From the NCBI GenBank assembly GCA_002425935.1, contig DINE01000029.1:2084-20179 (forward strand): a stretch of DNA of 18,096 bases, written 5' to 3'. The stretch is from Bacteroidales bacterium UBA5548 (GTDB lineage: Bacteria > Bacteroidota > Bacteroidia > Bacteroidales > UBA932). The notes below the pieces were generated by a model. That model was not told the DNA's origin, did no database searches, and saw nothing but the letters and a program-made list of their open reading frames with translations. A program made the translations under genes and the position numbers. Below are positions 9,408 to 16,417 of this stretch, one piece after another. Within the stretch, counting starts at the first letter, position 1; each line of letters starts with the position of its first letter.

Positions 9408-9584
9408 TTACTTTGCGTGAGACCCGTCGCACCATGGTTTGTTACCGGAACGGGTGCATCTGCATATGTAGCAAACACTCTTATCCTCCTCCCTGCCATC
9501 AGGGTGGATAACAGTTACAGGGCCCTCAATCTTAGAAGGGCCATTAGCTATGAGTTTTACCTGAACTTTGCCTTGTGCTTCCAT
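9408..9584 (-). CDS. Small CDGSH iron-sulfur domain protein (58 aa)
   Basis: The sequence encodes 58 residues from an ATG at 9584 to a TAA at 9408. The C-terminal half carries a complete CDGSH motif: C41-R-C43-T-R-S46, then P50-W-C52-D-G-S-H56. C41, C43, C52 and H56 would bind a [2Fe-2S] cluster by the 3Cys-1His arrangement of mitoNEET-like proteins, and an extra cysteine, C38, lies just before. The N-terminal half (PVTVIHPDGREED) fits the small prokaryotic zf-CDGSH family, whose members can be this short. No signal peptide or membrane anchor is seen, so it is probably cytosolic with an electron-transfer or redox-sensing role. It precedes the efflux operon on the same strand and has an exact -7 promoter box 42 bases upstream of its ATG. 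Confidence 0.9.
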   Translation of the reverse strand: MEAQGKVQVKLIANGPSKIEGPVTVIHPDGREEDKSVCYICRCTRSGNKPWCDGSHAK

Positions 9585-9617
9585 TTTAGTTGAGTTTTAG
9601 TTAATATGTTTATTCCC

Positions 9618-9633
9618 TATATTTGCAAATATA
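9618..9633. promoter_or_regulatory. Palindromic two-way promoter (back-to-back -7 boxes)
   Basis: TATATTTGCAAATATA is a perfect 16-bp palindrome made of two abutting copies of the Bacteroidota -7 consensus TAnnTTTG. One faces right (9618-9625) toward the methyltransferase and moa genes. The other faces left (9633-9626) toward the CDGSH and efflux genes. Rightward initiation would give a leader of about 20 bases before the GTG at 9653; leftward initiation would give roughly 35 bases before the ATG at 9584. The -33 TTTG elements are not clear on either side (TTTA at 9596-9599 is the best rightward candidate). Confidence 0.55.
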
Positions 9634-9652
9634 ATAAATTATAAGGGGATTT

Positions 9653-10192
9653 GTGTATAAAAAATTGCTAAACAGTGAACTCGGAAGGGTGACTCAGGAA
9701 GAATACAGAGAACAGGCTAAAACTCCTGTAGTACTGATACTTGACAATATCAGAAGTCAGCATAACATAGGAGCTGCCTTCAGAACTGCCGATGCATTCG
9801 CCCTCGAAAAGATATACTTGTGCGGCATTTGTGCAACGCCACCATCTGCCGAGATACGAAAGGCCGCTCTGGGAGCCGAAGAGAGTGTTGATTGGGAGTA
9901 CAATGAGAGCACTCTCTCTGTTGTAGAGAGGCTAAAAACCGAAGGGTTTACCCCACTTGCAGTTGAACAGACAGTAAATTCGGTGATGCTGAATAAATTT
10001 ATCCCTCATTCCGGTAAAAAGTATGCGCTGATATTCGGAAACGAAGTAAAAGGGGTTAGTCAGGATGTAGTTGATATTTGCGAAGGAACAATCGAAATTC
10101 CACAATTTGGAACAAAACATTCACTTAATGTATCTGTGTCAGTTGGAGTAGTTCTGTGGGAAGTCGTTTCAAAAATGGGGAGACTCTTTTAA
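9653..10192 (+). CDS. TrmH/SpoU-family RNA 2'-O-methyltransferase
   Basis: The 179-residue SPOUT-class enzyme transfers a methyl group from SAM to a ribose 2'-OH in tRNA or rRNA. The three SpoU motifs are present. Motif 1 is N38-I-G-A-A-F-R44 in SQHNIGAAFRTADAF, motif 2 is F128-G-N-E-V-K-G, and motif 3 is S157-L-N-V-S-V-S. The last two form the trefoil-knot SAM site, and R44 is the family's catalytic arginine. The start must be the GTG at 9653, because the next in-frame Met is residue 112; a purine run AAGGGG (9643-9648) lies just upstream. The protein lacks extra N-terminal substrate domains. The target RNA site cannot be assigned. Its stop is two bases before the moaA ATG, so it leads the cofactor operon, probably by position rather than function. 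Confidence 0.9.
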   Translation: MYKKLLNSELGRVTQEEYREQAKTPVVLILDNIRSQHNIGAAFRTADAFALEKIYLCGICATPPSAEIRKAALGAEESVDWEYNESTLSVVERLKTEGFTPLAVEQTVNSVMLNKFIPHSGKKYALIFGNEVKGVSQDVVDICEGTIEIPQFGTKHSLNVSVSVGVVLWEVVSKMGRLF

Positions 10193-10194
10193 CG

Positions 10195-10995
10195 ATGACA
10201 GACAATAAGGGAAGGACTATTAATTATTTGAGGATATCTGTGACCGACAGGTGCAACCTAAGATGCACCTATTGCATGCCGGAAGAGGGTATCAGGTTGC
10301 TTGACCACTCTCAGATTCTCTCCTTTTCAGAAATTGTCGGGTTCACAAGAGTGGCAGTCTCGATGGGAGTAGACAAAATAAGAGTTACTGGAGGAGAGCC
10401 TCTTGTAAGAAATGGGATAACCGGGCTGGTTAAAGAGATTGCATCTATAGAGGGGGTCAAAGATTTGTCAATGACTACAAATGGTGTACTACTTACCCGT
10501 TTCGCAGAGGATCTTAAAAAAGCAGGATTGATGAGAGTAAATATCAGTCTTGACACCACCGACCCTGAAAGGTACAAAACCCTCACAAGAGGCGGGGATA
10601 TCAGTCAGGTTATAAATGGGATAAAAGCAGCTAAAGAGGCTGGCTTGCTGCCCGTTAAAATTAATTGTGTAGTTGAAAAAGAGAGTAACGAACCTGATGC
10701 ACTTATGGTAAAGGAGTTTGCATCCCGAAATGACCTTGAGGTTAGATTTATTCATAAAATGGATCTGAAGAGAGGAGAATTTGGGATAGTAGAAGGTGGA
10801 GACGGAGGAAATTGCGGTATTTGCAATCGCTTAAGGCTGACTCCAACCGGAATGTTAAAACCTTGTCTCTTTAGTGATATTGAGATTGATATCAGAAAAT
10901 ATGGTGCAAAAGAGGCTATACAGCATGCTCTTAATATTAAACCTGTAAAAGGATTAGTTAACAGAGCCGGAAATTTTTACAATATAGGAGGTTAA
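10195..10995 (+). CDS. moaA: GTP 3',8-cyclase MoaA, compact form (266 aa)
   Basis: MoaA is the radical-SAM enzyme that, with MoaC, makes cyclic pyranopterin monophosphate from GTP, the first step of molybdenum-cofactor synthesis. The N-terminal [4Fe-4S] motif is C20-x3-C24-x2-C27. The second cluster motif is CGIC, then 13 residues, then C, with the GTP-binding CNRLR in place. The protein ends with the conserved Gly-Gly (YNIGG). Between RFI and CGIC only about 20 residues remain, against about 65 in the E. coli enzyme, so the protein is well short of the usual 320-340 residues. The RFIE motif reads RFIH. I chose the ATG at 10195, two bases after the methyltransferase stop; an in-frame ATG at 10156 lies inside that gene and adds residues unlike MoaA. 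GGGGAG at 10177-10182 may be the ribosome site. Confidence 0.88.
   Translation: MTDNKGRTINYLRISVTDRCNLRCTYCMPEEGIRLLDHSQILSFSEIVGFTRVAVSMGVDKIRVTGGEPLVRNGITGLVKEIASIEGVKDLSMTTNGVLLTRFAEDLKKAGLMRVNISLDTTDPERYKTLTRGGDISQVINGIKAAKEAGLLPVKINCVVEKESNEPDALMVKEFASRNDLEVRFIHKMDLKRGEFGIVEGGDGGNCGICNRLRLTPTGMLKPCLFSDIEIDIRKYGAKEAIQHALNIKPVKGLVNRAGNFYNIGG
10986..10991 (+). promoter_or_regulatory. Full Shine-Dalgarno for moaC inside the moaA tail
   Basis: AGGAGG lies 5 bases before the moaC ATG. The bases also encode the end of the Ile and the terminal Gly-Gly of MoaA, so a conserved protein tail and a ribosome site share the same DNA. Strong sites are uncommon in Bacteroidota, which makes this one notable. 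Confidence 0.6.
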
Positions 10996-10996
10996 G

Positions 10997-11455
10997 ATGG
11001 ATAATCAAAAAATGACACATTTAACAGCAGAGGGAGATGTTAATATGGTGGATGTCTCTGGAAAACCTCTCTCATCAAGGAGTGCCAGGGCATCGGGAAG
11101 AATGTCTCTTAATCCTGAAACTATCAGACTGATAAGGGAAAATGGCCTTAAAAAGGGCTCAGTACTTACAACTGCGCAGATAGCCGGAATTATCGCCGCA
11201 AAAAGAACATGGGATGTAATTCCTCTGTGTCACACTCTAATCCTGAACAAGGCAGATGTCTCTCTTACTGTTGATAAAGATGGAATCAGGGCTGAGAGTT
11301 ATATTAACTGTACCGGAAATACTGGAGTAGAGATGGAGGCATTGCACGCAGTTTCTGTAGCGTTGCTCACAGTGTACGATATGTGTAAAGCTGTTGATAA
11401 GAGTATGGTTATATCTGAAATTAAACTGGTAGAGAAGACCAAGGAGGAGATTTAA
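10997..11455 (+). CDS. moaC: Cyclic pyranopterin monophosphate synthase MoaC
   Basis: The 152-residue protein converts the MoaA product (3',8-cyclo-GTP) to cyclic pyranopterin monophosphate. It has the family landmarks: MVDVSGKP (17-24), the A-x-G-x-I-x-A-K-R-T core (63-71), VIPLCHTL (74-81), TGVEMEALHAVS (109-120) and DMCKAVDK (128-135). D128 and K131 coincide with the catalytic residues of the E. coli enzyme, and K53 is the likely equivalent of K51. The length is normal. It begins one base after the moaA stop and ends directly against the next start codon, so the three cofactor genes are almost certainly co-transcribed. It is expected to be a cytosolic hexamer, as known for the family. Confidence 0.95.
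   Translation: MDNQKMTHLTAEGDVNMVDVSGKPLSSRSARASGRMSLNPETIRLIRENGLKKGSVLTTAQIAGIIAAKRTWDVIPLCHTLILNKADVSLTVDKDGIRAESYINCTGNTGVEMEALHAVSVALLTVYDMCKAVDKSMVISEIKLVEKTKEEI
11442..11447 (+). promoter_or_regulatory. Full Shine-Dalgarno for the MOSC-MogA gene
   Basis: AGGAGG lies within the last codons of moaC, 8 bases before the ATG at 11456. It is the second complete ribosome site in this small operon, whereas the starts of the efflux and hydrolase genes show none. Confidence 0.5.
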
Positions 11456-12391
11456 ATGGAGAAGTCGCTAAAAATTAAGTCGGTTAACATATCGTCAGGA
11501 AAAGGGACGATTAAGCTTCCTGTAGAAAAAATTGAACTCACAAACCATGGAATAGCAGGTGACGCCCATTCAGGTGAGTGGCACCGACAGATAAGTCTGC
11601 TTTCAGAAGAGAGTGTCATGGAGTTCTCTGCAATTACCGGCCGGGAGTATGCATATGGTGAATTTGCAGAGAATATTACACTGTCAGGCATGAAGATGAA
11701 TGAGTGTCGTCCGGGAGATATTCTTGAAAACAGTGAGGTTAAACTTTTGGTTACACAGATAGGCAAGAAGTGCCACGGTACAGGATGCTCTATCTATACA
11801 GAGACAGGAGCATGCATTATGCCAAAAGAGGGCATCTTTGCAAAAGTCTTAAGAGAAGGAGTGTTGAAGGCAGGAGAGAGTCTTACATATAAACCCAAAG
11901 TTTGGAATATAGGTGTCATAACACTCAGCAACAGGGCATCTGCAGGTATTTACGAAGATAGAAGTGGCCCTCATATTATTGCTACTCTTGAAAAATTTGC
12001 CGCGGGCATCAACAGGAGCATCAACTTCAGTTACCACCTGATTCCCGACAGCGAAGAGAATCTCAAAGCAACAGTAAACGAATTGTTAAATAAAAAATTT
12101 GATATTGTTTTCACAACAGGAGGTACAGGAATCGGCCCGCAGGATATTACTCCGGATGTGATAAAGGGTATAATTGAAAAAGAGATACCCGGAATAATGG
12201 AATTTATCCGGGTAAAATATGGAGCTCATAAACCAAACGCCCTGTTAAGCAGGGGAGTGGCAGGTATTGCCGGAGACACCTTCGTTTTCACCCTTCCGGG
12301 TAGTTTAGCAGCTGTCAGCGAATACCTTGCCGAAATCTCACCTATGCTTGAACACCTCATTTACATGAGGATGGGACTAGATACACATTAG
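11456..12391 (+). CDS. MOSC domain fused to MogA/MoaB-type molybdopterin adenylyltransferase
   Basis: The 311-residue protein has two domains. Residues about 5-145 are a MOSC domain, the fold found in Moco sulfurase C-termini and related proteins. C106 in GKKCHG is the conserved cysteine, with C111 and C120 nearby, followed by MPKEGIFAKV. Residues about 150-308 are MogA/MoaB-like, which adenylates molybdopterin before metal insertion. Landmarks are SNRASAGIYEDRSGP (158-172), T220-T-G-G-T-G225 with IGPQD230ITPD234, and the LPGSLAAV loop near 280-287. Joining the two would put a sulfur- or metal-handling domain beside the adenylation step; that role is inferred. It starts on the base after the moaC stop and ends 10 bases from the convergent metalloprotease stop. 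Confidence 0.9.
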   Translation: MEKSLKIKSVNISSGKGTIKLPVEKIELTNHGIAGDAHSGEWHRQISLLSEESVMEFSAITGREYAYGEFAENITLSGMKMNECRPGDILENSEVKLLVTQIGKKCHGTGCSIYTETGACIMPKEGIFAKVLREGVLKAGESLTYKPKVWNIGVITLSNRASAGIYEDRSGPHIIATLEKFAAGINRSINFSYHLIPDSEENLKATVNELLNKKFDIVFTTGGTGIGPQDITPDVIKGIIEKEIPGIMEFIRVKYGAHKPNALLSRGVAGIAGDTFVFTLPGSLAAVSEYLAEISPMLEHLIYMRMGLDTH

Positions 12392-12401
12392 CCTGTTACT
12401 A

Positions 12402-14924
12402 TTACTCATCTTCTGCACGGCTATCCAAGGTCTTTTCGATAAACCTTATCAGATACAAATTGTGTGCGTGAGTAGCATAGTCTCTGCTCCAGGTCTTCTT
12501 GAGCCTCATTAGCAGATACTCCATCTCTCTGTAAGCTAGCGCAGAACTCTCTGTAATATCTTTAGGATTTGAGGTAGGTTTTGCTACTGCCCCCATTCTG
12601 GCAGAAGCCGAAGCTCCTGTGTACAAATCAACAAGGGTAGTAACATAAATCTTCTGAAGAACTCTCTTGTACGGATCAACTCCTCTTCCGCTATGCAGGT
12701 TATCCCAGATAGCCGAGTTAAGATCCTTAAACATATCCTCTGCAGTGTAGGCTCTTTTGCCCTGTGCCGTTTCGGCCGAAACCAGATTCATAAGCACTCT
12801 CCTGCTTAAAAGGGAGCTAAGAGCTGTTGAGTAGGCTCTCTCAAGATAGGTCTCGTTTCTGCTCACAAACTTATTCATGTAATCATCCGGAATAAGCCAT
12901 ACAGGAGGAGTGTCAAAGAGGTGCCTTCTCAGGAATGCCATCGCCTCTGTCTGTCTCTCTCTCTCAACAATTGTATATACATCTCCGGGCATCTCAACAG
13001 TTTTTGGGTCCTGATATATACCACCTATCCACTTTGCAACATGACCAATATATCTTCTGAACTGATTATTAACCTCTCCGTGCATGGTCCTTAGATTTTC
13101 ATAATCTTTATTTGGCTCTTTTGTCCACTCGTTAAGATTGGCCATTACAACTTTAAGATTTTTGATACCCAGTTCATTTGCCTTCATCTGGTTCTCTCCC
13201 AGATCTTCGGCCTGTAATCTTGGATCGTTTGCGCTGGATTCTGTACCAAACCAGTATCTTTTATCTTTTGTCTTCTCAATTATCCACTGGTTGAGTTTAG
13301 GAAGCTCCTTTACAGGATCGTCAATCTCCGGAAATCTTCTGTAACCCCACTCAATACACCAGTTATCATAATGGTTAATTCTTGGGAAAAGTAGTTCTCT
13401 AGGGATATTGTCTTCCGGCTGAGCAACGTAGTTAAATCTGGAGTAGTCCATAATTGAGGTTGTATGTCCATTCTCTGCCAGAAACTTTGGATCTCTCAAC
13501 TGTTCAGCCGTATAAGATGCAGTTCCTGCAAAGTTATGCCTCATACCCAGTGTGTGACCAACCTCATGTGACGATACAAATCTCACAAGCTGTCCCATAA
13601 GTTCGGTATCAAAGAGCATCTTTCTCGCACCCGGGTCAACAGGAGAACACTGAACAAAATACCAGTTTCTTACAAGTGACATCACATTGTGATACCAGTT
13701 GATATGGCTCTCAATAATCTCACCCGACCTTGGATCGTTTACGTGAGGCCCGCTTGCATTTGGAATATCAGATGGCTTATAAACTATTGCCGAGAATCTT
13801 GCATCTTCAAGCGACCACTCAGGATCTGCAAGCGGAGATGTTGTCTCCAACGCATATATTGCATTTTTAAATCCCGCCTTTTCAAACACCGGCTGCCAGT
13901 CATTAACCCCCTGAATCAGATACGGCACCCACTCCTTTGGAGTTGCAGGGTCAATATAAAAGACAATAGGTTTGGCAGGCTCAACAAGCTCACCTCTCTT
14001 ATACTTTTCAACATCCTCAGGTTTAGGTTCAAGCCTCCAGCGGGTAATCATCCTTACCGGCTTAACTCCCTGAGGATTGAGGTCAAAATCAGTATAACCT
14101 GTTGTAAAATAACCAACTCTCTCATCGGCATATCTTGGTGTCATTGGTACTTTAGGAAGAAGGACAAATGAGTTGTTCAGCTCATAGGTCGCTGTTTCGC
14201 CTCTGTCTGTAAGAGTGTAGGTTTTTACAGTTTTAATCTCTGTATTGATAGGATATGTAGTGATTGCAGATATGTAGCTGCTCTCCTTCTGCATACCTCC
14301 CAGTCTGAAAGAGGTTTTGGTATTCTTTCTGAAAAAGAGTGTCTCTGAATCTGAACTGAAAAAATCGGTTACATCAATAAGATTATCCCTCTTATCGGCA
14401 GATTGTGCCTTTATATCAAAGGTTGCAACAATTGCAGCAAGGTTTGACCTAAGTACAGCCTCGTACATAGACTGTGTGCTGTCTTTTGATCTTTCTCTGT
14501 TCAGGACTTTTCTGAGAAAAATCTTATTTCCAGGCCCCTTTTCAAATCTGAATACACCGGAGTTCAGCTGATCGCCAGCATACCCGTCAAAACTTGAGCG
14601 AATACCTTCGGCAGCCTTAGATATTCTGGTAACCATAATTATATCCCTCTCAAAAAGGGTATCGTTAATATTGATAAAAAATTTACCATCCTGATTGTAA
14701 ACGGTTGTCATTCCCTTCATCGGTTTTACATCGGGTCTGATAAATTTTTCGATTAGCGCCGGGCCTTTTGCAGCCGGCTGCTTAACTGAATCTGACTGAT
14801 TTTTTTCTGCAGAATTTTCCTGCTGTGCCGCCACAGGTCGCACCCTCTGGCCCTGTATTGCTCCGGTGGTAGCAATAATCAAAAAGGCAGCAGAGATAAA
14901 TAATAGAGCTCTTTTTCTTAACAT
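12402..14924 (-). CDS. DUF5117-type zinc-dependent metalloprotease, secreted
   Basis: The 840-residue protein fits the large Bacteroidota metalloproteases annotated with DUF5118, DUF5117 and DUF4953. A signal peptide covers about residues 1-25, followed by a Gln/Ser/Lys-rich low-complexity stretch to about 55. The catalytic motif is the extended metzincin form HExxHxxGxxH: H453, E454, H457, G460 and H463 in HEVGHTLGMRHN. S490-I-M492-D-Y is a likely Met-turn about 30 residues on. The region before it (about 320-400, VFYIDPATPKEWVPYLIQGV) resembles the usual lead-in to a zincin domain. It is expected in the periplasm or outside the cell. The substrate is unknown. It lies between cofactor synthesis and Mo/W transport genes on the opposite strand, and nothing in the sequence ties it to them. 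Confidence 0.9.
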   Translation of the reverse strand: MLRKRALLFISAAFLIIATTGAIQGQRVRPVAAQQENSAEKNQSDSVKQPAAKGPALIEKFIRPDVKPMKGMTTVYNQDGKFFININDTLFERDIIMVTRISKAAEGIRSSFDGYAGDQLNSGVFRFEKGPGNKIFLRKVLNRERSKDSTQSMYEAVLRSNLAAIVATFDIKAQSADKRDNLIDVTDFFSSDSETLFFRKNTKTSFRLGGMQKESSYISAITTYPINTEIKTVKTYTLTDRGETATYELNNSFVLLPKVPMTPRYADERVGYFTTGYTDFDLNPQGVKPVRMITRWRLEPKPEDVEKYKRGELVEPAKPIVFYIDPATPKEWVPYLIQGVNDWQPVFEKAGFKNAIYALETTSPLADPEWSLEDARFSAIVYKPSDIPNASGPHVNDPRSGEIIESHINWYHNVMSLVRNWYFVQCSPVDPGARKMLFDTELMGQLVRFVSSHEVGHTLGMRHNFAGTASYTAEQLRDPKFLAENGHTTSIMDYSRFNYVAQPEDNIPRELLFPRINHYDNWCIEWGYRRFPEIDDPVKELPKLNQWIIEKTKDKRYWFGTESSANDPRLQAEDLGENQMKANELGIKNLKVVMANLNEWTKEPNKDYENLRTMHGEVNNQFRRYIGHVAKWIGGIYQDPKTVEMPGDVYTIVERERQTEAMAFLRRHLFDTPPVWLIPDDYMNKFVSRNETYLERAYSTALSSLLSRRVLMNLVSAETAQGKRAYTAEDMFKDLNSAIWDNLHSGRGVDPYKRVLQKIYVTTLVDLYTGASASARMGAVAKPTSNPKDITESSALAYREMEYLLMRLKKTWSRDYATHAHNLYLIRFIEKTLDSRAEDE

Positions 14925-14957
14925 AATCTATCTGTTTTGTTATAATTCGGATAAAAA

Positions 14958-14965
14958 CAAAGATA
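14958..14965 (-). promoter_or_regulatory. Putative -7 promoter box for the metalloprotease
   Basis: Read leftward this is TATCTTTG, an exact match to TAnnTTTG, about 34 bases before the metalloprotease ATG at 14924. No -33 TTTG is visible at the normal distance. An identical box facing right lies 11 bases away. Confidence 0.45.
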
Positions 14966-14976
14966 TAAAATTTGCC

Positions 14977-14984
14977 TATCTTTG
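14977..14984 (+). promoter_or_regulatory. Putative -7 promoter box for the Mo/W transporter operon
   Basis: TATCTTTG matches TAnnTTTG exactly and ends 5 bases before the ATG at 14990. Transcription from it would begin close to that ATG and give a nearly leaderless message. It overlaps the alternative TTG start region (14972), which could not be on such a transcript, so it supports the ATG start. No -33 element is clear. Confidence 0.45.
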
Positions 14985-14989
14985 TTCTG

Positions 14990-15769
14990 ATGAGAGAGCA
15001 AACCTTTTACAATAAAACCCGCATAAATTTCATTTTTCTCGGTGGTGTACTACTTCTGTTCCTTATTGCACCTCTGACCGGTATGTTTTTATCACTGAAA
15101 GCACCAAACCTCTTTGAAACTATTAAAGACCCGCAAGTAACAGCCAGTATAACCAGGACTCTGCTTATCTCATTTCTGGCTACACTTATCTGTTCGCTAT
15201 TTGCACTGCCCCTTGCATATATTCTGGCAAGAAAAAATTTCCCTCTGAAGGGAGTTGCAGAGGCAATTATTGACATTCCGGTTGTTATTCCCCACTCCGC
15301 AGCCGGAATAGCGTTACTGGGCTTCATTTCCAGAGACTCTCTTCTTGGCTCGGCCGCATCATCCATGGGATTTAATCTGGTAGGCTCACCAGTTGCAATT
15401 GGAATAGCAATGGCCTTCGTAAGTATTCCGTTTCTGATTAACTCGGCAAGGGATGGATTTGCCGCAGTTCCTCTAAGGTTGGAAAAGGCCGCTGAAACAC
15501 TAGGAGCAACTCCATTTAAAATATTCACAAAGATAACTCTGCCCCTTGCAAAGAGGTCGGTTGTATCAGGTATGGTTCTGATGTTTGCACGTGGTATGAG
15601 TGAGTTTGGTGCAGTTGTAATTGTTGCATATCATCCCATGACAACACCTGTTCTTATATTCGACAGATTCAACTCTTTCGGACTCGATTATGCCAGACCT
15701 GTGGCTGCTGTTTTTATTGTAGTTACAGTAATAATATTTTTAATTATGAGGATTTATCAGAAAAAATAG
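14990..15769 (+). CDS. ABC transporter permease for molybdate or tungstate (ModB/WtpB type)
   Basis: The 259-residue inner-membrane permease would form the channel of a molybdate or tungstate importer. It has about six hydrophobic segments and the ABC permease EAA loop (EKAAETLGATPFKIFTKITLP), which docks on the ATPase. IIDIPVVIPHSAAGIALLGF and FARGMSEFGAVVIVAYHP are typical of the ModB/WtpB group. By resemblance the archaeal-type WtpB looks closest, so tungstate is a real alternative to molybdate. I chose the ATG at 14990; a TTG at 14972 would add six residues but overlaps the likely promoter. It diverges from the metalloprotease gene and is followed 3 bases later by the ATPase. Nearby moa genes make an Mo/W role plausible. 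Confidence 0.85.
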   Translation: MREQTFYNKTRINFIFLGGVLLLFLIAPLTGMFLSLKAPNLFETIKDPQVTASITRTLLISFLATLICSLFALPLAYILARKNFPLKGVAEAIIDIPVVIPHSAAGIALLGFISRDSLLGSAASSMGFNLVGSPVAIGIAMAFVSIPFLINSARDGFAAVPLRLEKAAETLGATPFKIFTKITLPLAKRSVVSGMVLMFARGMSEFGAVVIVAYHPMTTPVLIFDRFNSFGLDYARPVAAVFIVVTVIIFLIMRIYQKK

Positions 15770-15772
15770 AGC

Positions 15773-16405
15773 ATGTTTTTAGAAATCAGAGATTTGGTAT
15801 GCAAAGCAGGAGATTTTTCTCTCGGTCCGGTAGATATTTCGCTGGAGAGAGGAGCCTACCTTGCCCTTTTCGGCCCATCCGGCTCCGGAAAATCTCTCTT
15901 TCTTGAGACCATTGCAGGTATTAGAAAATCTAACAGAGGGTATGTTACTGTTGACGGCATGGAGTGTACTAAACTTCCTCCTCAGAAAAGACCTGTTGCA
16001 ATGCTTTTTCAGGATTATGCCCTGTTCCCTCACATGAAAGTATCTGATAATATAGCATTCTCACTAAGGATGAAGGGCAAAGGGAGAGAGGAACAAGAGA
16101 GACGTGTTATGGAATTAAGCAGATACCTCTCAATAGAAGATCTGTTAGAGAGAGATCCCGATTCACTTTCCGGCGGAGAGAGGCAGAGAGTTGCTCTTGC
16201 AAGGGCAATAGCATCAGAACCAAGGCTTCTCTTGCTTGACGAGCCTCTTTCGGCACTTGATCAGGAGCTCAGGGAAGATGCATCAGAGCTGTTAAAAAAA
16301 ATAAACCTGCTTGGAATTACAATAATTCATGTCACCCACAATAAGGCCGAGATTGAAGGGATTGCCACACAAACACTTAACTTTCCACCCCCAAGCCAAT
16401 TCTAA
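15773..16405 (+). CDS. ABC transporter ATPase for molybdate or tungstate, short form lacking a TOBE domain
   Basis: The 210-residue ATPase would power the permease encoded 3 bases upstream. The Walker A is G34-PSGSGKS41, the Q-loop glutamine is Q80, the signature is LSGGERQ (132-138), the Walker B is LLLLDE (152-157) and the H-loop histidine is H189. All catalytic parts are present, so it should be active. It stops soon after the H-loop and lacks the C-terminal oxyanion-sensing TOBE/MOP region found in many ModC proteins of about 350 residues, so molybdate feedback through that domain is not expected. Substrate assignment rests on the partner permease. No periplasmic binding-protein gene is adjacent. 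Confidence 0.88.
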   Translation: MFLEIRDLVCKAGDFSLGPVDISLERGAYLALFGPSGSGKSLFLETIAGIRKSNRGYVTVDGMECTKLPPQKRPVAMLFQDYALFPHMKVSDNIAFSLRMKGKGREEQERRVMELSRYLSIEDLLERDPDSLSGGERQRVALARAIASEPRLLLLDEPLSALDQELREDASELLKKINLLGITIIHVTHNKAEIEGIATQTLNFPPPSQF

Positions 16406-16417
16406 CCAACCCATAAA

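Noticed and set aside
10156..10194. Upstream in-frame ATG for moaA
   Set aside because: It lies inside the methyltransferase gene, and the 13 added residues do not resemble MoaA; the ATG at 10195 follows that gene's stop directly.
12954..12965. (TC)6 run as a possible phase-variation tract
   Set aside because: It is short, encodes ordinary Glu/Arg codons mid-gene and is not near a start; repeated AGA/GAG codons explain it.
13689..14171. Rightward 160-codon open frame opposite the metalloprotease gene
   Set aside because: Its composition is odd (many Cys, Arg and Asn), it has no motif, and the opposite strand is clearly coding.
14972..14989. TTG start giving a permease six residues longer
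   Set aside because: It overlaps an exact -7 promoter box and has no ribosome site; the ATG at 14990 gives a normal N-terminus.
15007..15528. Leftward 173-codon open frame opposite the permease gene
   Set aside because: It is antisense to a well-supported membrane protein and shows no recognisable family motifs.
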